Shown here piece by piece: positions 43,178 to 50,851 of a stretch of 64,000 nt of DNA; positions within the stretch are counted from its first letter, which is position 1, and the number at the start of each line of letters is the position of its first letter. The DNA is taken from assembly GCA_037176885.1 (NCBI GenBank), contig JAWWNJ010000013.1, forward strand, positions 1,860,001-1,924,000, given 5' to 3'. A program made the position numbers and the translations under genes. The notes under the pieces were generated by a model. That model had not been told where the DNA came from and made no database searches. It worked only from the letters and a program-made list of their open reading frames with translations. Source of the stretch: Favolaschia claudopus. Taxonomy: Eukaryota; Basidiomycota; Agaricomycetes; Agaricales; Mycenaceae.

Positions 43178-45013
43178 ATGGCTCAGCCGACGACTACCGG
43201 TGCAATGGAAGTCGACGACGCGTCCAAACCAATACTTGGTGCCAAAGGCCCAGAAACCGATGCGCAGTCCGAGGGACTGCACGGGGGAGGAAATGGGGGA
43301 GAGAAAAATGCGAGCGCCGCAGGTATGTGGTCACTCTATGAGCGACTCGGTGTACCGGTCTGCGGAGCGGCCAACGCCTCGAAGGTGGAGGCTGCGGCAG
43401 GGGGAGTAGAAGTGAGCCCGTGCTCGTGCGCGGGGTACGTTGAGCATGTCGTTGCTGCTTATATGAGCAACGATATGGGCTTGAATGAGGTTCTGACCGC
43501 TCGCAACGAGATGTGTGCCCGCGGTGTACACTCGTTGGCGTTGGCAGAGCTCAGAGGAGTGCAGTCAGTCACTGAGCGCGCTCTTGCTGACGCGAATGGA
43601 CGCGTTGATCACCTCCAAGTTGAGGTGATCAAGCTTTCCGAGAAATGTGTGGCCCTAGACAAGGACTGCGACCGTTACGTTCGCGAGCGTGATCAGGCGC
43701 GTAGAACTGCGGAGCGGTTCGAGGATGAGTTGGCGGACGCGATGAAGCGCGTGGCGCAACTTGAGGAGTCATTAGAGCGTGTTGACGAGGAGCGTGCGCG
43801 AAAGCGTACACAACCGCTCGTTAAGTTACCACCAAATAATATGAAGGCAGTCTCTTCGAGTACTGCGTCATCGAGCAGTACGGCAATTGCAGCGGACGTC
43901 GATATGACGGACGCTGTGCCTGTTAAGAAAAAGATGGACTGGTCTAAGGTTACCGGCCTTGCTGCGCAAGTCCTCAGCTACACCGCTGCGGATAATAGTT
44001 TTCTTCCTCCGGCGAAAGGTTCTTGGAATTTATCCGAGGCTGGCGTCGGACAACCCGCTGATATTGAAGCATTCAATGCAGCCCATCAGTTTACGCATTC
44101 ATCGCGTTGCTGGCCGGTGGCGTTGAGTGTATTCCGAGTATACTTGGAGGCTCGGCAGCTTCTTGATAATAGGAAGCAGGAGGCTCTAACGGACCTACAG
44201 CGTGTCGCGCTGGTGGTGTACCGCATGCCGCACTGGGTTGTGGAAATATTTACCGCGTTCTTCTCGGATCGGAAAGCGGTAAAGGATGGTCGGGCATTTT
44301 GGCCTAAAATACCTACCAAGGAGGCAGACTCCATTCCGACGCTAGCTTTTCTGTACCAAAAGGCAGGAGAGACACCGCTCGGATGTCCATTTGTCGACGA
44401 GTTCCATACGATTGATGCGCGTCTGTTACGCGGCTCGGTAGTATGGAACGCCATCAGTATCGAGGCCGTTGCTCGTGATAGCGGCCGAGAAACTGAATCG
44501 GAACGGAAAGAGAGTGCGGCAGTGGCCGAGGCATTATTGGTAGTGCTAGCATTACCACATGCATACCGAGATGCGGTTACTGCTAATAAGTTGGTAATTG
44601 CGCCGGTGGAGAAGCTCTCTCGCTGGCCTCGGGACAAAACTGATCCTGAGGAACTCATCGAAGCAAAAGTTTTGATGCGTCTGACAGCGATGGGCCTCAA
44701 AATCGACACAGTCAACGACTGTTTCGAGTTTTTCCAAAGTCTGGTTAACGAATTGTTAGCTAGTAGCAAGAATCACGGTTGGGACCGTGATATATTGCAA
44801 ACAATCTCGGACGCCGGTCAGACGTGTGGAGGCCGCCCTGTAGGACTCAATGCGCCCTACGGCTCACGGCTAGTTCACCCTCCGGGTCTACCCTGGAATG
44901 ACAAAGGCTTAAACCTAGCTCAGTACGACGGGATCAAATTGCAAAAATATTCCCGTTGGCAGCGCCGGAAATCAAGCAAAACCAACGTTGATGACGTTCC
45001 CGCTCGAGAATGA
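43178..45013 (+). CDS. ORF3: coiled-coil protein of unknown function, 611 aa
   Basis: I do not recognise a domain. The N-terminal part (1-110) is Gly/Ala-rich. Residues about 125-215 form a long charged coiled coil (ALADANGRVDHLQVEVIKL, DRYVRERDQARRTAERFEDE, MKRVAQLEESLERVDEERAR). A basic linker KKKMDW follows, then a globular region with several Trp and Phe (DWSKVTGLAAQVL, WPVALSVFRVYLEARQLL, MPHWVVEIFTAFF). A coiled coil plus an RNA-binding-like C-terminal part directly upstream of an endonuclease/RT frame is the layout of a LINE ORF1 (Gag-like) protein, and I infer that role. It overlaps the next frame by 23 nt (ATG at 44991). Its last 11 bases (CTCGAGAATGA) are identical to those ending the Gag-protease frame. 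Confidence 0.7.
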   Translation: MAQPTTTGAMEVDDASKPILGAKGPETDAQSEGLHGGGNGGEKNASAAGMWSLYERLGVPVCGAANASKVEAAAGGVEVSPCSCAGYVEHVVAAYMSNDMGLNEVLTARNEMCARGVHSLALAELRGVQSVTERALADANGRVDHLQVEVIKLSEKCVALDKDCDRYVRERDQARRTAERFEDELADAMKRVAQLEESLERVDEERARKRTQPLVKLPPNNMKAVSSSTASSSSTAIAADVDMTDAVPVKKKMDWSKVTGLAAQVLSYTAADNSFLPPAKGSWNLSEAGVGQPADIEAFNAAHQFTHSSRCWPVALSVFRVYLEARQLLDNRKQEALTDLQRVALVVYRMPHWVVEIFTAFFSDRKAVKDGRAFWPKIPTKEADSIPTLAFLYQKAGETPLGCPFVDEFHTIDARLLRGSVVWNAISIEAVARDSGRETESERKESAAVAEALLVVLALPHAYRDAVTANKLVIAPVEKLSRWPRDKTDPEELIEAKVLMRLTAMGLKIDTVNDCFEFFQSLVNELLASSKNHGWDRDILQTISDAGQTCGGRPVGLNAPYGSRLVHPPGLPWNDKGLNLAQYDGIKLQKYSRWQRRKSSKTNVDDVPARE

Positions 45014-47171
45014 AGACCCCCCGACAGTTACCAGGACCCGCGGAGCGTTCTATCCCAGCCGAGGTTACCCGCGAGCCCGTGGAAATTACCGTGGTGGAGC
45101 TTCGGGCGGTCGCGGCGCGCACAGTTATCCGCCGTCACCATACCCGCACATTATCAGAAGCTGGAATATAAAGGGTTCTTTTATGCTTCTAATGGACTGC
45201 CCTGACTCGAAGCGAGAAATCATGCAATATGACTTCAATCTGTACCAAGAAACTCACCTGCGCCCTCAACAGCATGATGTTATTTCCCCCCCGCCCGGCT
45301 ATACAGTCGAGGCCAAATCGAGACGACCAAAGGCTAATTTCGCGAAATCGTGGGGTGGAGTTGCTAATGTATTCAATAGTGAACGAATTCCGTCTTCAAA
45401 AATTCGCAACGACTTGTCAGGTCCGGATTTCATGACAACGCAAATCGGTGATATTGTTCTGTTCAATACCTATCTTTTACCGGAATCTTCAAACTGGGTT
45501 GATGACCTCGAACGCGATCCCTGCCTTGCTCTCGCTGCCGCTATCGCTACGGCATACTCCGGTGGCTTTCGTATCGTTCTGATGGGCGACCTCAATGCAC
45601 GAACTGGCTCTGGAATGCCCTCTGTTCATGACCCCGTTCGAAACTCAAAGGATCAAACTACTTCGACCCGCGGCCGTTTTCTGTTCAGACTTTGTGCTGA
45701 TTATGATCTGGTATTTATCAGCGGCGCAGTATGCTATGGTCCTCGAAGCGGGGAATTTACCTCGTTTCAAGGTGAACGTCGCACAGTAATCGACTACGCA
45801 ATATGCTCGAGGTCTCTAGTACCTGACATTATAATGTTTGATGTTGAACCGCGCGTTGCCGGGTTCGACCATGCCGCCATAATTCTCCATATGAAGATTG
45901 ACGAGAAACTTCTTCAACCATCGACGGCTCGCTCGCGGAAACGCAAACGAGAAGAGATTGAACTTCCCTCCAACTCCGAACTCGACCGCTTGCTCATCCA
46001 GACGCTCGAGGCTGGCAAAGATGACGAAGGAAAACTACTGTCCTTGTACGGTCCAGTGATCTCTACGACGGCGCCAGTCACAATCGCCATCTTCAGTGCT
46101 TGTAAAAATCTAAATAAACACACGGCAAGCGCAGGTGCTGCGGCCTTCTTCGGCAACAATTCTGCTCTCAATCGGAAGATTCGGGTCTGGGGAAATCAAA
46201 ATAGCGCTCGCGCTGATCTCGTGGCTCTTTTACTCGCCGTTCAAGTTGCTCCAAAGACCAAGTCACTCAAAATTCTTACTCGATCCGAATACGCAATTCG
46301 TTCAATCAAATACTATGCCTTCAAAAACAATGCCTGCGGCTGGAGATGCCCAAACGGCGATGTGTTGAAGCTCATTATCCAGTGGATCCGAGCTCGCACA
46401 GCGCCAATTGACTTCGTTCATATCAAAAAAGATGTCAAACTCACGGATTTTGTTCTCGCCGCAAAGCATTTGGCAACTCTTGGTGCTGAGCTTCCTCGAA
46501 CTAATATTCCTGACTTTCCCGACCCGCCCATCATCAGTTCGGAGTTATCTCGGGGGCTCACATTGCTCAATATAGAGAAAATCACCACCATGCTACCAAA
46601 CGATAGTGGCCCCGCCGAAACCTCCTCACCCCCAAAGAGGCTCCCATACCCAGAGCCTCATCGAAGTCGGCAGCGACTCTTTCTTCAACGTGATCGTATC
46701 CATCGCAAACTACTCGACGCACCGAATTCTGGAGCATTCTGGAAGGAAATAAAGAAACTGTCCGATCCTGCTCCGATCCAACCCTGTGTCTCCGCAGAAA
46801 GTTTGAGAGATGTATTCAAAACTCGGCTCAACCCACCCTTGACCCTTCCGGCGGCTTTTGATGCGACACAGCACAGGATGAATCGTATGCTCGCTGACCT
46901 CATCCCGCCATCAACAACGGATACATCTGAAGAGCGCTTCTTCTCGCGAGAGTGCTCGGAAGAAGATATGGAATGGGCGAAGGATCAAATTCGGAAACAC
47001 GGCCTTCACAGTGCTTCGGGCGAAGACGCGACAATATACGCTGAAATTCTCGAGATTCCCAATGATGCACTAGTCTATCTATGCAACGAGTGCGTTCGCC
47101 GAAAAGATGCTCCATCAATCTGGCTTCGTACAGTCATTATTGGACTCCTCAAGAAGGGAAAATCAAATTAA
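44991..47171 (+). CDS. ORF4: APE-type endonuclease plus RNase H-like domain
   Basis: The frame starts at the ATG inside the end of ORF3. A basic RGG-like leader (RGNYRGGASGGRG) is followed by an exonuclease-endonuclease-phosphatase domain: IIRSWNIKGS, LYQETHLRPQ (catalytic Glu), VLMGDLNARTG (Asp-x-Asn, near residue 198), RTVIDYAICSR and GFDHAAI (Asp-His). At about residues 363-500 is an RNase H-like stretch (APVTIAIFSACKNL, ASAGAAAFFG, ARADLVALLLAV, SLKILTRSEYAIRSI) with some acidic positions replaced, so it may be inactive. The rest contains the LINE pre-RT region (SGAFWKEIKKLSD, DAPSIWLRTVIIGLLKKGK), then a stop. The reading resumes in the -1 frame as RT. The order endonuclease, RNase H, RT differs from the usual endonuclease, RT, RNase H. 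Confidence 0.8.
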   Translation: MTFPLENEDPPTVTRTRGAFYPSRGYPRARGNYRGGASGGRGAHSYPPSPYPHIIRSWNIKGSFMLLMDCPDSKREIMQYDFNLYQETHLRPQQHDVISPPPGYTVEAKSRRPKANFAKSWGGVANVFNSERIPSSKIRNDLSGPDFMTTQIGDIVLFNTYLLPESSNWVDDLERDPCLALAAAIATAYSGGFRIVLMGDLNARTGSGMPSVHDPVRNSKDQTTSTRGRFLFRLCADYDLVFISGAVCYGPRSGEFTSFQGERRTVIDYAICSRSLVPDIIMFDVEPRVAGFDHAAIILHMKIDEKLLQPSTARSRKRKREEIELPSNSELDRLLIQTLEAGKDDEGKLLSLYGPVISTTAPVTIAIFSACKNLNKHTASAGAAAFFGNNSALNRKIRVWGNQNSARADLVALLLAVQVAPKTKSLKILTRSEYAIRSIKYYAFKNNACGWRCPNGDVLKLIIQWIRARTAPIDFVHIKKDVKLTDFVLAAKHLATLGAELPRTNIPDFPDPPIISSELSRGLTLLNIEKITTMLPNDSGPAETSSPPKRLPYPEPHRSRQRLFLQRDRIHRKLLDAPNSGAFWKEIKKLSDPAPIQPCVSAESLRDVFKTRLNPPLTLPAAFDATQHRMNRMLADLIPPSTTDTSEERFFSRECSEEDMEWAKDQIRKHGLHSASGEDATIYAEILEIPNDALVYLCNECVRRKDAPSIWLRTVIIGLLKKGKSN
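47156..47162 (+). promoter_or_regulatory. Candidate -1 ribosomal frameshift heptamer GGGAAAA
   Basis: In the ORF4 frame the bases group as G GGA AAA, the X XXY YYZ form that lets both tRNAs slip back one base. The -1 frame then continues as IKLNPDSYRIIALES, exactly the LINE RT motif expected after KKGK. The ORF4 stop follows nine bases later. A one-base loss in a homopolymer would look the same. Confidence 0.5.
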
Positions 47172-48976
47172 ATCCGGACAGCTACAGAATCATCGCGTTG
47201 GAGAGTTGTTTACTCAAACTTCTTACTCTGCTTATTCACAAACGAATCACGGACTGGGCCAACACACGAGGACTCATCCCGGACTACCAAAACGGCTTCC
47301 GAGAAGGGTACAGAACAAATAATAATCCCTTCATCTTACGTTGTGTCAAGGAATGGGCAAGATCTAAAGGGTTGACTCTATATGTCGCTACCGTGGACGC
47401 AACGAATGCCTTCCCCTCTACCGACCATCCAACTCTCTGGTTGAAGCTAATACGCATGGGAATGGGCGGTGCAATTTTTGACTGGCTGCGCATGTTATAT
47501 GAAAGGATGGAGTACTATGTGAGGCACGGTGATCAGAATTCCGAGGAATTCAAGGCTTTCATCGGACTTCTAACGGGAGATCCTGCTTCACCAGTCCTGT
47601 GGAACCTATTCATGGCTGATCTCATCATGTTCCCCGACATAGACGACCCCATCCTCTCGAATATACGGATCGCAATCCTTGCACAAGCTGACGACATTCT
47701 TCTCATGTCCACCTCAGCCGCGGGATTGCAGCGCAGACTCGACGCGCTCGCGGAATGGTGCTCCAAGAATTTCATTGTGGTCAACATGCTCAAGACCATC
47801 ATTCTCATCTTTGGACCCGCATCAACCGACCTCTCGTTCCGAATCGGTTCAACTCAGCTCTCGATCAAAACCCAGGAGAAATATGTCGGGGTACATTTGA
47901 ACACCCAATCTCGCAACATGTTTGAAGACCATTATAAGGCAAAAGCAAGTACAGCAAGGTACTGCGCGCATAGAATCATGGGAATCGAAGATTCCGCCGG
48001 CCGCTTGAACCCAAAGCAGTTCAAAACCCTGTACATGGCTCGCGTCGACTGCCACCTAATCCATGGGTGCGAAATCAGCCCCGACTGCGAAGATGTACAT
48101 GTAAAACAACTCTGCGATGTTCAAGTTGATTTCCTACGGCAAGCATTGAATCTTCACTCGCATTCTATACTCGTATGCCTTTTCACTGAGACCGGAATCA
48201 TGCCGCTCAGAATTCGTCGATTTCTCTTGTTGCTTGGCTATCTGCAGTACATCCTCTCTCTATCCGTGCTCCACCTTGTCCGTGCTTGTTTCTTGAACTC
48301 CGTAGAGCTTCACAACAAGGGCAAACGATCGTGGGTCGGAGATGTGGCGAAGGCAGCAGCCAAATTGCCTTTTGCGAGTCCCATGTTCGATTTTGACAAT
48401 GCAACCGTCCAGTCGGTCAAGATTTACCGTCAAAATGTCGAATTATGTGCAACTCAATGGCTTCAGCAACAAGTCGACGCCATGGACAGACTTTATTTAC
48501 TGCATGGACGCCGAGAACCCCTCAAGGACAAGCCTGCCGCGCAAATCACTCTATTGATGAGACACTATCTATCCATGGTTACAACTCAGAGTCACCGCGA
48601 AGCCCTGACTTCAATCATGTTGTCAACCCACCGTCTCGCTCTAGAAAAACTACGGTACGCAAATCATGCACACCCACCAGTCCCTCGAAACGAGCGTTAC
48701 TGCCGATTTTGCGATTCGGTTGAGAGTCCGGAACATGCACTTTTGGAATGTGTGGCCTCCCCAGAGGTCGTCGCACTACGCAATGCTTTCGTTCCCAGAC
48801 TCCTCTCCGCTGTCCCAAAATTGCAGACCAAAATGGCCCGTCTCTCAAAGGTCGAGTTTCTGAAGGCCATTATTTTCGAACGCTCAACAATCTTGCTGGT
48901 TGGTAAATTTGTGTATGAAGTTCTTGAAGTTTTCTACGCAGTTCCTCTGCGACGACCTCTGTCCGTTGGTCTCTGA
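47163..48976 (+). CDS. ORF5: LINE-type reverse transcriptase (frame -1 to ORF4)
   Basis: The frame is open from 47081 but conservation starts at the slippery site. RT motifs: NPDSYRIIALESCLLKLLT, LIPDYQNGFREGYRT, VATVDATNAFPS (motif A Asp), GLLTGDPASPVLWNLF (motif B), AILAQADDILLMS (motif C; Gln-Ala-Asp-Asp where most LINEs have Tyr/Phe-Ala-Asp-Asp), WCSKNFIVVNMLKT and KYVGVHL. The C-terminal part has a cysteine/histidine cluster, RYCRFCDSVESPEHALLEC, of the CCHC sort found at LINE ORF2 ends. The product would copy RNA by target-primed reverse transcription. Its presence inside LTRs, downstream of a complete gypsy Pol, is anomalous. Confidence 0.82.
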
Positions 48977-49020
48977 GTACTGATCTCTAGGTTTCAATTC
49001 TTTTCGCTTTTCTTCGTTGA

Positions 49021-49618
49021 GTGAGTTCTACCGCTGGGCACGGGGAAGCTCGTGGGATCGGCGTCATGGGGCTTATAAGGCGGAGGAGAGTCCGGGGGCG
49101 ATGGTGTAAATTAAGTACTTGCTTTGTACACCGGGATAACCCTCGGAAACCGGCGTTCGTGATTCGGACCGTGCCGTGTAATCCTACCTACCTACCTACC
49201 CTCAGCTCCGCAACAGCCAGTAACAGTTTTCCATCAGCCGCCGCAGCCATCGTTCGCGAATCACCTGTCCAGCGCATCCACACCGTATATGTCCATGCCG
49301 TCCATGGTCGCTCCCGTATTCGGCACTTCACATGGAAACCACATCTCTGCGCAACCAGCCGCTATTCATCATCATGCCCATTCAGCAGCGCCCCCATCCT
49401 ACCAGACATCTACAGGGTACGCTGCAGTGGCCGGTTCCCATCTTCCATACGCCACCATGCCGTCGGGCAGCCACCATTCCCACAATACTCAGCTGATGGA
49501 CATGAATACGGATATGTTTGCTACCGCAGCGACTATTCTCGAGACGCCGATGGACAACTTGAATCTGCAGCCCGCATTCCAACCATCCGCGTCGTCGTCG
49601 TTCACATATCCGACGTAG
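49021..49618 (+). pseudogene. Apparent captured host gene end: intron remnant plus Ser/Pro/His-rich terminal exon
   Basis: A GTGAGT at 49021 and an AG acceptor at 49204-49205, preceded by TACCTACCTACCCTC, look like an intron of 185 nt. From 49206 a coherent frame encodes about 137 residues rich in Ser, Pro, His, Gln and Thr (PQQPVTVFHQPPQPSFANHL, AAIHHHAHSAAPPSYQTS) and ends at TAG 49616-49618. This composition is like the disordered C-terminus of a fungal transcription factor and unlike the retroelement proteins. It sits after the LINE RT stop and before the polypurine tract. I infer it was picked up from a host gene, for example by 3' transduction. The donor gene is not in this window. Confidence 0.5.
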
Positions 49619-49790
49619 TACCAGGTGTTCCTCGACTCGATTCAATTCTGCTGAAGCCGATTTGCTGCCGCTTGCCGATTTCTTGCCACGCGACGACTCC
49701 CGTGGGTATACGAACGATCCTTCGCGCGCATCCTGCGATTTCTTGGGTTAACAAGCTGCGATGATATTACGGTTGGTCGAGGCGCCAACC

Positions 49791-49802
49791 GAAGGGGGAG
49801 AG
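49791..49802 (+). other. Polypurine tract of the LTR retrotransposon
   Basis: GAAGGGGGAGAG directly abuts the 3' LTR, as needed to prime plus-strand synthesis. A hairpin GGTTGG...CCAACC lies just upstream. Confidence 0.85.
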
Positions 49803-50002
49803 TGTTGAGGGTCGAATCGGTTGGTCGGACATTGGTCCGACGAATGCTTAGATAATTTATCGGACTCGTATAAAAGGCGATCTCTTCTATTCACCGCCAC
49901 ATCTTTACTTTTAACCTCTTACTATATCTTACTCTTTCAAGAATACACAATCTGTGCTTGTTCTGTCTAGAGTGATTTAAGAGGTGTGAAGAAACCTTTA
50001 CA
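49803..50002 (+). repeat. 3' LTR (200 bp)
   Basis: Same sequence as the 5' LTR at 34468-34667, by base-by-base reading. It is followed by AAACA (50003-50007), the right-hand target duplication, and then by the rest of the interrupted exon of paralogue A. Confidence 0.93.
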
Positions 50003-50525
50003 AAACACCCCAGGATTTGATTGGGGACACCAGGATTGGATGTGCTAGTAACCCATGTAGCGAGTGTCGAATGCTCCGCAACTTCTTCCAGCGCGATGCC
50101 GATGACAAGACGCTTGAAATTACTAGGACCGGCAAAATACGGGATCATGTGGCGAACCAAGTTTTCGCTCTTCCAAAATCCTGGGGGACTACGTGTCGGA
50201 CCATTAAAACTCATACAACCCCTTATACAATCGAAGTAAACTTCGTTTCCCGTCGGTGCCACTGAGAGGAATTTTTTATTAATTGGTTTCGCAGATTGTG
50301 AAGGGTGAAAATATGACCGCGGCGGGTGTCTGGAAGGAACACAGCGAGCGTGGAAAGGCATTGTTGGCAGTTTTGGGAGACGAGCCTGCACAGAGGCGAA
50401 TTCTGGGTCCAAATTACAGCGAAGTGATAGCCCAGATTTGTGAACGAAACACGAAACGCCCCGGGGACGACGACGAAGAGCATTTGGGATCGCCGGCAAA
50501 AAGGGCAAGGGTAGCACGAGATTAG

Positions 50526-50851
50526 GCTTGGATAGTAGAACGACACAGAAAAAAAGACGCAGTGCCAGCGAATTAGTTCGATACTCTGAACACAACGCCA
50601 ATTCCTACCGTGGACGATTACCTACCATACTATCATTCCAGACGATACCATTACTTATTGCGTAGTATACCCTACGCGGGCTTCTTAGCTACATAGCATA
50701 GCTTGTGCCATGAACCGATTCTCTCTCTCCCCCCAGCGAATTAGTTTGCAAGTTGCCAAGAAGACATCCGATCACCATTCCAAATTTCTCACCTTGTCAC
50801 AACCTTGTCACGATGTGACGCGACGCGTTCGCGACCTTGTTCCCAGCCACA
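50526..50851. other. Intergenic region between paralogues A and B
   Basis: About 325 bp, holding the paralogue B promoter. ACGCG occurs at 50818-50822 and ACGCGT at 50823-50828, shortly before the ATG at 50852 (see the MCB finding). No TATA box is obvious. Confidence 0.5.

Larger units (their letters stand above)
34468..50002 (+). mobile_element. 15.5-kb composite LTR retrotransposon (Ty3/gypsy chromovirus core plus LINE-type ORFs)
   Basis: It is bounded by two 200-bp LTRs starting TGTTG and ending TTACA, with an AAACA target duplication, a polypurine tract before the 3' LTR, and insertion inside a coding exon of paralogue A. Content in order: Gag-protease (34833-39236), Pol in the same frame after a UGA (to 42896), a 280-bp spacer, a coiled-coil ORF (43178-45013), an endonuclease and RNase H-like ORF (44991-47171), a LINE-type RT ORF (-1 frame, to 48976), and an apparent captured host exon (49206-49618). 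The long frames are intact, so the element is young. Typical gypsy elements end soon after integrase; here about 7 kb follow. It may be a nested LINE with 3' transduction or a true composite that moves as a unit. Confidence 0.9.
31447..50525 (+). pseudogene. Paralogue A of the 2OG-dioxygenase-like triplet, split by the LTR retrotransposon
   Basis: Exons that match paralogues B and C: 31576-31709, 31821-32586, 32644-32662, 32720-33065, 33122-33343, 33402-33962, then 34017-34467 interrupted and resumed at 50008-50235, and 50295-50525. Without the element and one AAACA, the two halves join in phase and reproduce the B and C pattern (NIVKA..., then DLIGDTRIGC, CSECRMLRNFF). The 222-nt and 561-nt exons equal those of B. 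The 5' end is degraded: only NTERFTRRDAENPNV recalls the B exon QTERYTISSAANPCL, and no N-terminal exons are found. Domain content is as in B: a jelly-roll region with RLIIYLPSMFTGGKL and SGYRLGLIYDVV, then a long helical part, and a basic C-terminal end. It probably was already 5'-truncated or is now non-functional. Confidence 0.8.

Noticed and set aside
42900..49800. Target duplication or poly(A) tail bounding a nested LINE
   Set aside because: I compared the spacer after Pol with the sequence after the RT and after the captured exon and found no matching direct repeat or A-rich tail; absence by eye is not proof.
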